Part shown: positions 42,234 to 51,675 of the stretch, one piece after another | Layout: every line of letters starts with the position of its first letter | Numbering within the stretch: position 1 is the first letter of the stretch | Assembly: GCA_020073015.1 (NCBI GenBank) | Contig: JAIQFZ010000004.1 | Coordinates: 62,001 to 126,000, forward strand | Source of the DNA: Terriglobia bacterium | GTDB lineage: Bacteria > Acidobacteriota > Terriglobia > Terriglobales > Acidobacteriaceae | Direction of reading: 5' to 3' | Length of the DNA: 64,000 nucleotides | Position numbers and translations under genes: made by a program | Notes under the pieces: model-generated | The model's database searches: none | Told to the model about the DNA's origin: nothing | Seen by the model: the letters and a program-made list of their open reading frames with translations, nothing else

Positions 42234-43796
42234 TTATCCGTAGTACTGAAAATCCTTCCAGAATTCAGGCCAGCTCTGCCGTAGTCCTCGGCAGACGTAG
42301 ATGTCGGGATGATCACGAGTCTCTTCGTTCTCGATGCCGTAGGGGTTCGGCGTGTGCCCAGCCAACTCGCAGGCAGAAAAATTACGATCCAGAAAACCGC
42401 GCGAGATGCCCAGCACAATCAGCGTCTCCGGCGGCGGGTCGCCATAACCCCGCGCCCAAAACGAATTGATGCCGCTAATTGCTGACGGTAATCTGTAGCG
42501 CGGTCCATACAGATTGATCGCCCCCGCCTCCCCGTAGTTGCCCGCCAGGATGCCGACGCGGGCACGATCCTGCGCGGACAGCGAATCGCGAATCTGGGCA
42601 ACCTTCTCCGTCAGTTCGGGCCAGCCGAGTTCCTCGACCAGGTCACCATTGTTCTTGGCAGCAAATTCCCAGCGAGCGGAGTTGACCGGGGCCGAGGGCA
42701 GCGCAATGGCGGTAATCAGAATAATGTCGGCGGCCAGGGCAGTCCACGCCAGCCCTCTCACCACGGCTACCCAAGTGCGGCCGAGCGCCCTTAGTCGCTG
42801 CTCGCCCCACACCGCGCCCGCCGCATACAACATGGGATATGCGGCGGCAAGGTAATAGCCCCGCCCCTTCGCAAGGACGAACAATGCCAGGGGCACGACG
42901 TACATCCAGCCCAGCATGCGAAATCGACGGCCTGCCGCAGAAAGCAGGCAACAATAGAGCCCCGCGGTCCAGAGCGGGAAGGCGAGCAGCGTCATCTTGA
43001 GCTGGTCGGGCACGAAGTCCTTTGTGCGGCCCCAGCGAATATCCCGCTCGTGGATATGGCGCAGGAAATCGAGAGAAATGAAGTGGTGTTGTGCCTGCCA
43101 GACAAGGTTCGGCAAAAAAATCACGATCGACAACCCAACTCCCGCCCAAAGCCACTTGCTGGCAAAGTACCGCCGGGCATTGGTCGCCACCACCCCCACC
43201 ACGATTCCAATCACGAAGAAGCCCATGGTGTATTTCGTCATCATGCCGAGGCCAATGGCGCTGCCAATGGCCAGCCACCAACGAGGGTCGTCCGTCTTGA
43301 GCAGGCGAACGAGGCCATAGGCAGTCAAGACCCAGCACAGGTAGTCGAACGAGACGTACTGCATCAGCGCGCCCCCCGCCAGGGCAAACGGCACGGCGGC
43401 CGTCGCGGCGACCAACTGAGCGCCACGCCCTCCACCCAGTTCGCGGGCCATCAGTCCCGTCAGCAGAACCGCCACCCCTTGGGCCAGGGCCGCAAAGAAA
43501 CGGAAGCCGACTAGCGACGTTCCGAACAGCATCAATGACACGCGGCCAAAAAAAGGCGTAATCGGCGGATAAGCAACATAGCCCCACGCCAGGTGTCGTG
43601 CATCGTCCAGCGTAGCCAGTTCATCCCGATGAAATCCATAGCGCCCGCCGGTCAGCAGATGAACAACGACAGTAGCCAGGGCGAGGCACACGAGGGCAGT
43701 GGCGTTGCTCGAAGAAGCGGGGAGTTGCGGGCCTGAGGCCGGGTTGCCCGGCGCGGAACTGGCAAGGACGGCAATCTGCGGATTCGATTCCGGCAT
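42234..43796 (-). CDS. Glycosyltransferase family 39-like membrane protein
   Basis: 520 residues, about ten membrane helices. The N-terminal region after a 30-residue Ser/Ala-rich tail reads TGGRYGFHRDELATLDDARH, where the first periplasmic loop Asp-Glu is the predicted catalytic site of GT-C enzymes (ArnT/PMT). Further features: AYPPITPFFGRVSLMLFG and the LGLGMMTKYTMGFF helix. A soluble C-terminal part (about residues 390-520) is periplasmic. It would transfer a sugar from a polyprenyl-phosphate donor to lipid or protein. No pathway partners are adjacent. Confidence 0.88.
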   Translation of the reverse strand: MPESNPQIAVLASSAPGNPASGPQLPASSSNATALVCLALATVVVHLLTGGRYGFHRDELATLDDARHLAWGYVAYPPITPFFGRVSLMLFGTSLVGFRFFAALAQGVAVLLTGLMARELGGGRGAQLVAATAAVPFALAGGALMQYVSFDYLCWVLTAYGLVRLLKTDDPRWWLAIGSAIGLGMMTKYTMGFFVIGIVVGVVATNARRYFASKWLWAGVGLSIVIFLPNLVWQAQHHFISLDFLRHIHERDIRWGRTKDFVPDQLKMTLLAFPLWTAGLYCCLLSAAGRRFRMLGWMYVVPLALFVLAKGRGYYLAAAYPMLYAAGAVWGEQRLRALGRTWVAVVRGLAWTALAADIILITAIALPSAPVNSARWEFAAKNNGDLVEELGWPELTEKVAQIRDSLSAQDRARVGILAGNYGEAGAINLYGPRYRLPSAISGINSFWARGYGDPPPETLIVLGISRGFLDRNFSACELAGHTPNPYGIENEETRDHPDIYVCRGLRQSWPEFWKDFQYYG

Positions 43797-43966
43797 AGTA
43801 GTGATTTGACGTTGAACAAGAAGGGACGTTTATCGGACGAAAGGATACCAGCGAATGCGTCGCAGCGCGGGAGGAAATTGTCGTTTCAGGTGTGCGGGCT
43901 AGGACGCCCACACCCTTCGGCCTCGCTCACGGCAGCGCGAATCGGCGGGCCGCCGGCGCTACGGCT

Positions 43967-44800
43967 CTAGTGACCGGCGGGCATTTGCGGAGTGCGCTCA
44001 CCGAGCGTGAAATTCACCTCCACCGTCTTGCCAGCCGGCACGGTCACGTGCTTGCTCCACATCACGGGATCGGAAAATACCGGACGCTTCACCCGGAGCT
44101 GCGTCATCACGTCGTAGAGCGGGCTTTCGCCGACGACTCTCCATCCTTCATGCCAGGCCACGATTTCATAACTGCCAGAAGGGACCTGAGAAATCTCGAA
44201 GTCCCCGTTCTGGTCGGTGACCGCGTAATAGGGGTGAGGGGCGACGATCATCTCGCCGTTCATCCAGACATGTCCGGCGTTGCAGCGCAAATCGACCACG
44301 CCCGCGCGGGTCATGGGACGGTTGATCACCTGGTCCTTGAAGGTAAAGGGCAGGTTGTAGTCCGAGGCGCCCGACATGTGCACCGTGTGCAGCGTCGGAT
44401 CACTGCTCTTCACCTGGAGATTCCCGCCCACGGGCACCAGCAGAATATGGGGTTCGTAGCGGCAGTTTTTCTGATTGAGAGCCTGGCGTGCCTGCGGCAT
44501 GTCCATGGCCTTGCCATGAGTGATGTCCTTCAGAAAAATGACGGTGTTGGCGATGCCCCCGTCCTGTGCGACCAGAAGGCGCTCCAGGTCCCGCCGTTTT
44601 TGACCCTGCGGGTCACAAATTTGCGGATCTTTGTTGATTTCCGAGGGCACCAGGTGCGGCAATGGTCCCTGCCATTTCACGGTCCCCTTGATGGTTCCGC
44701 CGTCCACTACCGACACAACTTGATAACCGGATTGTGCCGCACAGACTTCTGCGGCGAAAGCGATCCCCACGACCGCAAGCAGTCCGCCAATCAGCTTCAT
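43967..44800 (-). CDS. Secreted cupredoxin-like protein with carboxypeptidase-regulatory-like domain
   Basis: 277 residues from the ATG at 44800 with AAGGTGG upstream. Signal peptide: KLIGGLLAVVGIAFAAEVCA. Residues about 30-130 contain YQVVSVVDGGTIKGTVKWQG, as in carboxypeptidase-regulatory beta domains. Residues about 125-185 look cupredoxin-like, with possible Cu ligands His in PTLHTVHMSG and Cys-His in LRCNAGHVWM. The C-terminal part (DQNGDFEISQVPSGSYEIVA) is another beta domain. Such proteins occur near respiratory complexes in Acidobacteriota and Planctomycetes, as I recall; none is next to it here. Confidence 0.75.
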   Translation of the reverse strand: MKLIGGLLAVVGIAFAAEVCAAQSGYQVVSVVDGGTIKGTVKWQGPLPHLVPSEINKDPQICDPQGQKRRDLERLLVAQDGGIANTVIFLKDITHGKAMDMPQARQALNQKNCRYEPHILLVPVGGNLQVKSSDPTLHTVHMSGASDYNLPFTFKDQVINRPMTRAGVVDLRCNAGHVWMNGEMIVAPHPYYAVTDQNGDFEISQVPSGSYEIVAWHEGWRVVGESPLYDVMTQLRVKRPVFSDPVMWSKHVTVPAGKTVEVNFTLGERTPQMPAGH

Positions 44801-45108
44801 AGACACCACCTTCTAGGGGATCCCAGGGGGAAGGAGACGCCCGCACTCAGCACAGGTGGAGAAACACTCCCCGGGGCGGAGACGTCCACCGGCCGGTTTC
44901 CAGGTCGTTCCTTGTCGCGGTTCCCCACATCACCGCACTGCTTCACTCAAAAAGATAGGTCGGGAGATAACTGGTGGCAAATGACTGAAGTAACGGTGAC
45001 GATTGTGAGCCTGGGAGGCTCATCGCGCTGAAACGCTTGGATTTACAGCCACGGACTGACACTTGCACAGAGCTCAACACTTAGCAAAAGGTCGCGCTCC
45101 GCCCAACC
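44801..45108. other. Spacer between citrate synthase and the cupredoxin-like gene
   Basis: 308 bp, GC-rich. No coding frame with a ribosome-binding site, no strong hairpin and no shared repeat is evident. Confidence 0.4.
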
Positions 45109-46251
45109 CTAGCGCTTGTCCATGCCCACGTACTTCTGCGGATACACTGGCCCCATGTACTCCGCGCGCGGACGGATCAGCCGGTTGTCGTCCAGTTGCT
45201 CGATCACGTGTGCCGTCCAGCCGCTAACGCGCGACACGGCAAAGATGGGCGTAAACAAGTCCACCTCAATGCCCAGTGTGTGGTAGGTGGAAGCGGAGTA
45301 GAAATCGACATTGGCGTTGAGTTTCTTGTCGGCCTTGACGAACTCTTCGATCTTGCTCGAATACTCGAACCACTTCGGATTGCCGCTCGAGTTGCCCAGA
45401 TCGCGCGACATCTGCCGCAGGTGGGTGGCCCGCGGATCTTCCGTGTGGTAAACGCGATGGCCAAACCCTGGAATTTTCTTCTTCTGCGCCAGCATGCCTT
45501 TCACGTAATCCACCGGATCGGCGCCGTTGTCGTCGATTTCTCTGAGAATTTTGAAAACGGCCTCGTTGGCGCCGCCGTGCAGTGATCCCTTGAGCGTGCC
45601 CACCGCCGAGGTGACGGCGGAGTGCATATCCGAGAGCGTGGCCGCGGTCACCCGGGCGGCAAAGGTCGAGGCGTTCAGTTCGTGATCGGCGTGCAGGATA
45701 AGGGCGATGTCGAACGCCCGCTCGGCGGTGGGCGAGGGCGCCTTGCCGTTCAGCATCAGCAGGAAATTGGCCGCGTGGGAAAGTTCCCGGTCGGGCTCCA
45801 CCATCGGCTTTCCTTTTCGGATCCGGTCATAGTTCGCCACGATCATAGCGATCTGCGACGTCAGGCGGATCGCCTTGTCGACGTTGGCATCGCGGTCGTT
45901 TTTGTTGTATTCGGGATCGTAAAAGGAAAGGGTGGACACCATGGTGCGCAACACGTCCATCGGGAGCGCATGCTTGGGCACCAGTTGCAGACGGTAGAAA
46001 ATCGAGGCATCCAGCTTGCGCTCTTCCGCCATGCGCCATTTCAGCGCCTTCAGTTCTTCCGGCTTGGGCAGACGCCCATACCACAGCAAATAGCAGACTT
46101 CCTCAAACGTCGAGTGGTCCGCCAAGTCGTGGATATCGTACCCGCGATAGGCGAGCACTCCCTGTTCGCCGTCGATGTAGCAAATGCTGGAGGTGGTGGC
46201 GACGACCCCCTCCAGTCCTTTCGAAGCGTGCGTGCTGGTTACGCTGGACAT
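45109..46251 (-). CDS. gltA: Citrate synthase
   Basis: Condenses acetyl-CoA and oxaloacetate in the TCA cycle. 380 residues from the ATG at 46249-46251, preceded by GAGGA; the longer frame is not used. Motifs: ICYIDGEQGVLAYRGYDI near residue 24, LILHADHELNASTFAARV with catalytic His near 190, GSLHGGANEAVFKIL, IPGFGHRVYHTEDPRA with His near 230-240, and SGWTAHVIEQLDDNRLIRPR with the Arg of the active site. The short form fits the type I archaeal/Gram-positive-like enzyme. It stands alone. Confidence 0.95.
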   Translation of the reverse strand: MSSVTSTHASKGLEGVVATTSSICYIDGEQGVLAYRGYDIHDLADHSTFEEVCYLLWYGRLPKPEELKALKWRMAEERKLDASIFYRLQLVPKHALPMDVLRTMVSTLSFYDPEYNKNDRDANVDKAIRLTSQIAMIVANYDRIRKGKPMVEPDRELSHAANFLLMLNGKAPSPTAERAFDIALILHADHELNASTFAARVTAATLSDMHSAVTSAVGTLKGSLHGGANEAVFKILREIDDNGADPVDYVKGMLAQKKKIPGFGHRVYHTEDPRATHLRQMSRDLGNSSGNPKWFEYSSKIEEFVKADKKLNANVDFYSASTYHTLGIEVDLFTPIFAVSRVSGWTAHVIEQLDDNRLIRPRAEYMGPVYPQKYVGMDKR

Positions 46252-46467
46252 GATTCCTCGCTCAAGTGGCGGATAGTAGTTTTGATGCTCCTCCGGGCAG
46301 AAGCACAGAGGCAACCTTCTTTTATACGATAAACTCAGGCGCCTTGCCACCGCGCTGCTTGGCCCGCGAGAATCCGGGGCGTATAGTTAGGAGTTTGCTT
46401 CCTGCGGTTGAGAGTTCCATATTCCTGGGCCGGCAAGTCTGGCCCCAATTAAATCCCGGAGACATTC

Positions 46468-48585
46468 ATGAGAACGAAATCGCTTCTTTTCGCCTTAATC
46501 CTCGCCCTCGCCGTACCCCTCGCTTTCGCCGACGAAGGCATGTGGCTGTATAACGCGTTTCCCAAAGACCGTGTCAAAGCGCAGTACGGTTTTCTGCCCA
46601 CGCAGGACTGGCTCGACCACCTGCGGCTTTCCTCCGTGCGGTTCAACAACGGCGGTTCAGGTTCGTTTGTGTCGGCGGACGGCCTGGCGTTTACCAACCA
46701 TCACGTCGGCGCCGACTGCATCCAGAAACTTAGCAAGGCAAGCACCGACTACATGAAGAACGGCTTCTACGCGAAAACGCAAGCGGAAGAAGGCAAGTGT
46801 CCCGATCTTGAACTCAACGTGCTGGTTAAGATTGACGATGTCACCGCCAAAGTGAAAGCTGCGGTGACTGCCGGCATGTCCACCGCCCAGGGCGGTCAGG
46901 CTGAGCGTGCCGCCATGAGCGCCATCGAGAAAGATTGCACAGTTTCCACCAGCTTGCGCTGCGACGTGGTCACGCTCTATTCAGGCGAGGTCTACAACCT
47001 CTATCAATACAAGAAGTACACCGATGTGCGTCTGGTGTTCTCACCCGAATTCGAAATCGCGTTCTTCGGGGGCGATCCCGACAACTTTACTTTTCCCCGG
47101 TATGACCTCGACATCACCTTCTTTCGCATCTATGAAAACGACAAACCGGTCCATCTTGAGCACTACCTGCAATGGTCGAAAGGCGGCGTAAAGGATGGCG
47201 AATTGATCTTCGTCTCCGGCCATCCGGGCAATACCGATCGCTTGAAGACGGTGGCCCAGATGCAATTCCTGAAGGATGTCGATTATCCGGCCCGGCTCAC
47301 CAGCTTCAAGGAGCGCATCGATCTGCTGAAGAAGTTCAGCGCGGAGTCGGCGGAAAACGCGCGCATTGCGCAGAAGGACATCTTCGGCTTGGAGAATTCG
47401 CAGAAGGCGGTCACCGGTTATCTCGCGGGAGTCCGGGACCTGGCCGCCATGTCGCAGAAGAATCTGGCGGAGCGCGAACAGGAGAAGCAATACCTGGAAA
47501 AGAATCCCGGTGCCCCGAACCCGTGGGAAGAAATCGCCGGTGCGGTGAAAGTGGACCGCGAGATCTACAACCAGCTGACCTACGTCGAGCGGACGCGCGG
47601 CTTCTACTCAAATCTGTCGGCCATCGCCCGCAATCTGGTCCGCGCGGCTGCGGAGAAACCAAAGCCAAACGGGGAGCGCCTGCGCGAGTACCGCGATTCG
47701 GCGCTGCGCTCGCTCGAACAGCGATTGTTCAGCAGCGCTCCCGTCTACAAGAACCTGGAAACCGTGACCTTGGCGGAATCGTTTGCCCAGATGCAGGAAG
47801 CCCTGGGAGCCGACGATCCGGCGGTCAAGGCAGCGCTGAACGGCAAGTCGCCGCAGAAAGCTGCGCGAGAACTGATCAGCGGGACCAAGCTCGAGGATGT
47901 TGCGGTTCGCAAGCAGCTCTACGAAGGCGGACAGGCGGCGATCGAGGCGAGCACGGATCCCCTGATTGTTCTGATGCGGAACGTGGATCCGCTGGCACGG
48001 GCGGTCCGGAGACGCTTTGATGACGAAGTCGATGCGGTGGAGCGGCGCAATGGTGCGCTCATTGCCAGGGCGCGGTTCGCGCAGAGCGGTTTCAATCAGC
48101 CTCCCGACGCCACCTTCACGCTGCGTCTGACCTACGGGCCGGTGAAGGGGTACAGCGAGAATGGGAAGAAGATCCCCTACTTCACCACCCTCGGTGGCGC
48201 CTACCAGCATGCGGCGGAGAACGGCAGCAAGCCTCCCTACGCATTGCCGGAGAGCTGGGTCAAGGCGAAATCGAAACTGAGCCTGACCACGCCCTTCAAT
48301 TACGTTTCGACTGCGGACATTATCGGCGGAAACTCCGGCAGTCCGACCGTGAACAAGGCCGCTGAAGTGGTGGGGATTATTTTCGACGGCAATATCCAGT
48401 CGCTGGCCAACAACTTCTTCTACGACGATGTGCAACAGCGAGCCGTCCACGTGGACTCGCGTGGCATCCTCGAGGCTCTGCGCAAGATCTACGGCGCGGA
48501 TGCCTTGGCGGATGAACTGGTGGGCGCGGCCGCTCCCGGCGGCAAGAAAGCGGCAGCGAAGGCGAAAACAACCGCGAAACCTTGA
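46468..48585 (+). CDS. S46-family dipeptidyl-peptidase
   Basis: 705 residues, secreted (signal KSLLFALILALAVPLAFADE). S46 enzymes (DPP7, DPP11) remove dipeptides from peptide N-termini outside the cytoplasm. Triad: His78/79 in LAFTNHHVGAD, Asp in FGGDPDNFTFPRYDLD near residue 200-215, and Ser in IIGGNSGSPTVN near 620. The long helical insert (residues about 260-540) that caps the site is present. A Lys/Ala-rich C-terminal tail is unusual. It starts 200 bp after a divergent citrate synthase and is monocistronic in appearance. Confidence 0.93.
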   Translation: MRTKSLLFALILALAVPLAFADEGMWLYNAFPKDRVKAQYGFLPTQDWLDHLRLSSVRFNNGGSGSFVSADGLAFTNHHVGADCIQKLSKASTDYMKNGFYAKTQAEEGKCPDLELNVLVKIDDVTAKVKAAVTAGMSTAQGGQAERAAMSAIEKDCTVSTSLRCDVVTLYSGEVYNLYQYKKYTDVRLVFSPEFEIAFFGGDPDNFTFPRYDLDITFFRIYENDKPVHLEHYLQWSKGGVKDGELIFVSGHPGNTDRLKTVAQMQFLKDVDYPARLTSFKERIDLLKKFSAESAENARIAQKDIFGLENSQKAVTGYLAGVRDLAAMSQKNLAEREQEKQYLEKNPGAPNPWEEIAGAVKVDREIYNQLTYVERTRGFYSNLSAIARNLVRAAAEKPKPNGERLREYRDSALRSLEQRLFSSAPVYKNLETVTLAESFAQMQEALGADDPAVKAALNGKSPQKAARELISGTKLEDVAVRKQLYEGGQAAIEASTDPLIVLMRNVDPLARAVRRRFDDEVDAVERRNGALIARARFAQSGFNQPPDATFTLRLTYGPVKGYSENGKKIPYFTTLGGAYQHAAENGSKPPYALPESWVKAKSKLSLTTPFNYVSTADIIGGNSGSPTVNKAAEVVGIIFDGNIQSLANNFFYDDVQQRAVHVDSRGILEALRKIYGADALADELVGAAAPGGKKAAAKAKTTAKP

Positions 48586-48676
48586 ATCCTTCCCCGCGAG
48601 GGCATAGAAGACGTAGCGCCGCCGGCATGGCCGAGGAGTGCCGACACTACTGCCGCAAGGATAGTATTATTTTCTG

Positions 48677-49093
48677 GTGCCGCAACTTCTCCATGACGAC
48701 ACCTTCCGTCGGATCTGTCGCGGACGTGACCTCCTCGCCGCCGAGCACCAATCCCGTGTTCTGCTCGAGCAGGCGGCGCGCGAGGCATGCCTTTCCGAAT
48801 TTCATTTCCATCGCCTGTTTCGTTCCACTTTCGGCGAGACCCCGCATGATTTTCTCACTCGCCTGCGCATGGACCGCGCCAGGCAGCTACTCGCCTCTGA
48901 GCGCAGCGTGACGGAAGTCTGTTTCGAGATCGGCTACGGAAGCTTGGGATCGTTTTCCAGCAAATTCCGCGCGCAGTTCGGCCGCAGTCCCGCCCAATTT
49001 CAGCGTGAGGTCCGCCGCATCTTCGGATACAGTGCTCCCTGGCGCGTGCTGATGGTGCCCGGATGCTTTCTGCAGGCCTGGGCCATCGAATAG
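48677..49093 (+). CDS. AraC-family helix-turn-helix regulator, DNA-binding domain only
   Basis: 138 residues from a GTG at 48677. Two helix-turn-helix units: LLEQAAREACLSEFHFHRLF and SVTEVCFEIGYGSLGSFSSK, then FRAQFGRSPAQFQRE; no ligand-binding domain is present. TATTAT at 48665-48670 would place a start of transcription at the GTG itself, so the mRNA may be leaderless; no Shine-Dalgarno is visible. The glyoxalase-like gene 228 bp downstream is a usual partner of such stand-alone AraC proteins. Confidence 0.83.
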   Translation: MPQLLHDDTFRRICRGRDLLAAEHQSRVLLEQAAREACLSEFHFHRLFRSTFGETPHDFLTRLRMDRARQLLASERSVTEVCFEIGYGSLGSFSSKFRAQFGRSPAQFQREVRRIFGYSAPWRVLMVPGCFLQAWAIE

Positions 49094-49097
49094 CGTT

Positions 49098-49235
49098 AGT
49101 TTTTGGGTGGCGCAGCGCTTCAGTGTGTGCGTGAGAACTCGCATTCGACCATTGTGGTGGAACCGAATTGCCGCTTCTTAGCTGCGAAGCGGCGCAAGAA
49201 TACAGCCCGCTGGCTTTAACCGCTGAGGTTCGCGT
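49098..49235. repeat. Fragments of two repeat families
   Basis: 49103-49127 carries TTTTGGGTGGCGCAGCGCTT, the core of the elements at 52580 and 54322. 49178-49208 matches the core of the repeat at 38953-38983 in 28 of 31 positions. Ends are decayed; the rest of the 228-bp spacer between the AraC and glyoxalase-like genes shows nothing else. Confidence 0.6.
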
Positions 49236-49321
49236 GTTGGCGCGGAATACACTAAATAGCAAGAATTGAGAAGCACTGCCTGCCTCGAATTCGCTAGTCT
49301 CTCCTGCGAAGGAGAACAATC

Positions 49322-49771
49322 ATGATCCAAAGGATGTCACACGCAACCATTTATGTGCTTGATCAGGACCAGGCCAAGGACTTCTACGTTGGCAAGCTGG
49401 GCTTTGAAGTCAAGGTGGATCAGTCCCTGCCCAGCGGCTTCCGCTGGCTGACCGTCGCTCCCAAAGGACAGTCTGACCTGGAGATCATCCTGATGAAAGT
49501 CGGCAGCGGCGGCGACTTCGTCAAGATGAAGGGCGGGAACTCCGAAGAAAGTGCAAAGAAGGACATTGACGCCATGGCAGCATTGTTGAAGAAAGGCTGG
49601 TTCAGCGCCGGCGCCTTCCGCACCGCCGATTGCCGCAAGACCTTTGCAGAACTGAAAGCCAAAGGCGTGGAATTCGTCTCCGAACCGAAAGATCAGTTCT
49701 ACGGCGTGGAAGCGGTGTTCAAAGATCCCTTCGGGAATTGGTTCAGTTTGACCCAGCCGAAGAATTACTGA
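49322..49771 (+). CDS. VOC/glyoxalase-family protein
   Basis: 149 residues with two beta-alpha-beta modules: MSHATIYVLDQDQAKDFYVGKLGFEV at the start and KGVEFVSEPKDQFYGVEAVFKDPFGNWFSL at the end. Likely metal ligands are His in the first strand and Glu in VEAVFKDP. The ATG follows AAGGAGAA. This type often goes with an AraC regulator, as here. Substrate unknown; members include resistance proteins and dioxygenase-like enzymes. Confidence 0.87.
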   Translation: MIQRMSHATIYVLDQDQAKDFYVGKLGFEVKVDQSLPSGFRWLTVAPKGQSDLEIILMKVGSGGDFVKMKGGNSEESAKKDIDAMAALLKKGWFSAGAFRTADCRKTFAELKAKGVEFVSEPKDQFYGVEAVFKDPFGNWFSLTQPKNY

Positions 49772-49781
49772 TGACGGGTGT

Positions 49782-49832
49782 GAGCTACGAGTCATGGGTA
49801 TGTGGCCTTACTCATGACTCAGGCTCATAGCT
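49782..49832. terminator. Imperfect hairpin between convergent genes
   Basis: GAGCTACGAGTCATGGGTA and TACTCATGACTCAGGCTCAT plus AGCTC pair over about 19 bases around a TGTGGCCT loop. It lies between the convergent VOC and SIR2 genes and could act as a bidirectional terminator. The arms also look like the degenerate short repeats seen elsewhere. Confidence 0.45.
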
Positions 49833-49897
49833 CATCCGCGGAGAGTCCCGCCCCAGCAGAGCTTGGACGGGGCACCCCTCGAGATCAAATTTTGCGA

Positions 49898-50944
49898 TTA
49901 GTTTGGGCCACCCGCCCATAGAAAATGGTCTATTTCCCGCCTTGTGAGTCCCTGTGAAAATCCACCCTGGCAGTTGTTGAAGATTCCCCCGATACCCTCC
50001 GCCTTCAAATTGCTCTCGACCCTATCTGCATCCGAGCGACTACCCGCAACTACTATTACTTGCTTTGGCATTTGCGTCAGATTGTCCTTGAGCAGCTTCA
50101 GAAAATGTTTTTCAGTTCCCCGCCATCCAATTGTCAGTATTCGATTGACCTTCGGGATCGCTTCGCGCAGGGCTTTCAGATGCGACTCCGGACATTCAAA
50201 GGCAGTCTTTGTAATGACAGGAATTGCTATCGCCGGGAACAATCCAACTACCCTGACAGGGCTCACCGCTTGCACCGCCATCTCGGCCGAGGATATAACG
50301 TCGAAATCATTACTCAGTGTCGTCCCCATTCCCGCATTATTTATCATGTGCTGGATCATGGCATCATCCGTCATCGCGGTTTGAGGGTCCCGGATTGCAT
50401 TGGACGGGTGCACCCAATCAACAGATCCATGTATTTTGATCAGCTTGTAATTTCTAGGAGCGACGTAGTCCTCAAGAGAATTGCAGGTAACGCCCAGTAC
50501 CGATAGCGCTGATTCGAGCATTTTGTCGTAGTTGAAGGTTACCAGACAGATTTCTTCGTTATTCTCCGAGCGCCATCGTTCAAGATCATCGAGTAGAGTC
50601 TTGTAGTTTGTCACGCCAAGATGTCTGTTGGTCCAAGCCGTTTCGACCTCCCAAATTATGGTGCGTATGTAAAAGCGAATAGCGGCTAATTGCTGATGCC
50701 TTGCTGGGTGTTTCCCGGCTTCTGATTGGGCCTGTTCCAACTGTTCTTCCAATGAAGTCTCGGAATTACTTAAACGTGTGACCAATGGCTGGCATTGATG
50801 GAATCTCGCCAGTGTTTCTCTGAACGACCGTCGGTTTTCGAAAAGTTGGTTCGCAAGGGGTGGGCGCGCATCGTCGTGGCCTCCTGGGGGATAGTCTGCT
50901 ACGGAATCAAAGGAGGCTCCTGCTCCGAAAATGACTAGCAACAT
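49898..50944 (-). CDS. Solitary SIR2-like domain protein
   Basis: 348 residues. SIR2 NAD-binding features: FGAGAS (6-11), the TFNYDK motif (136-141) with Asn138, and IHGSVDWVHP with His172 as the predicted catalytic base. The layout is that of the SIR2_2 group found in anti-phage NADases (ThsA, DSR-type), without an extra sensor or helicase domain that I can see. Codon use and lower GC contrast with flanking genes, suggesting transfer. No partner gene (SLOG, HerA, Argonaute) is adjacent. Function as a defence NADase is inference. Confidence 0.82.
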   Translation of the reverse strand: MLLVIFGAGASFDSVADYPPGGHDDARPPLANQLFENRRSFRETLARFHQCQPLVTRLSNSETSLEEQLEQAQSEAGKHPARHQQLAAIRFYIRTIIWEVETAWTNRHLGVTNYKTLLDDLERWRSENNEEICLVTFNYDKMLESALSVLGVTCNSLEDYVAPRNYKLIKIHGSVDWVHPSNAIRDPQTAMTDDAMIQHMINNAGMGTTLSNDFDVISSAEMAVQAVSPVRVVGLFPAIAIPVITKTAFECPESHLKALREAIPKVNRILTIGWRGTEKHFLKLLKDNLTQMPKQVIVVAGSRSDADRVESNLKAEGIGGIFNNCQGGFSQGLTRREIDHFLWAGGPN

Positions 50945-51119
50945 TTGGGCTAATCTAACATGAAAGACGGGCTGGGAGGGTGTCCCAGGGTTTCGACAGT
51001 GCGGACGCTAATCGAGACTCGGTCTGTACTGAGTCGGAGATCCGGGCCACCCTGCATCATCGGTAGGAGGGGCAGGTTGCCGGCCTCCACACGACTGGTA
51101 CCCATTTAAAATAGAAGTT

Positions 51120-51566
51120 ATGTTCACCTCGCAGCCGATTGGAGTTGTGAGTAGTCCGTACAAAGACGCAAGCGAGATTCCCAAGGGTCTTGGCGCGAAA
51201 CACGAGGCGGATGGTGTGCTCAAGATCCTGCCCGAGTTTGAGCCCGGGCTCACCGACATCGAGGGCTTCTCGCATCTCATCGTCATCTGGGAGTTCGATC
51301 GCTCCCAAGGGTTTGAATTGCTCGTTACACCGCCCTCCGACAATCGGCCGCATGGTGTGTTTGCGACCCGATCTCCGCGACGTCCGAACCCAATTGGCTT
51401 GACCATCGTCGAGCTGCGTCGCCGCGAAGGCATCGAGCTGCACGTTCGGGGCGTCGATATGCTACATGGGACCCCTATTCTCGATATCAAACCCTACCTG
51501 TCTAGCATCTCGTCCGCAACGCTACGCCGCGGGTGGCTAGCCGAAGCTGAGGCACGACAGAGGTGA
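51120..51566 (+). CDS. trmO: tRNA t6A37 methyltransferase TrmO (TsaA-like)
   Basis: 148-residue single-domain beta barrel. Motifs: PIGVVSSPYKDASEIPKGL, GLTDIEGFSHLIVIWEFDRS, and HGVFATRSPRRPNPIGLTIV, the latter being the SAM-binding signature of the family. It N6-methylates t6A37 in tRNA-Thr. The E. coli enzyme has an extra C-terminal domain absent here, as in many bacterial members. Single gene, divergent from the SIR2 gene. Confidence 0.9.
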   Translation: MFTSQPIGVVSSPYKDASEIPKGLGAKHEADGVLKILPEFEPGLTDIEGFSHLIVIWEFDRSQGFELLVTPPSDNRPHGVFATRSPRRPNPIGLTIVELRRREGIELHVRGVDMLHGTPILDIKPYLSSISSATLRRGWLAEAEARQR

Positions 51567-51675
51567 TGAGGTTGCAGTAGCGGGTACCCCACTCATCGCG
51601 GTTCTTGCGATGAGTGGGCTCGTCTCCGCAAGAGGTCAGAGGTGTGAGGCGCTTTGCCAAGCAGCCGCGGCAAGT

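Noticed and set aside
43892-45031. 379-residue plus-strand frame
   Set aside because: Antisense to the cupredoxin-like gene, which has signal peptide, ribosome-binding site and recognisable domains.
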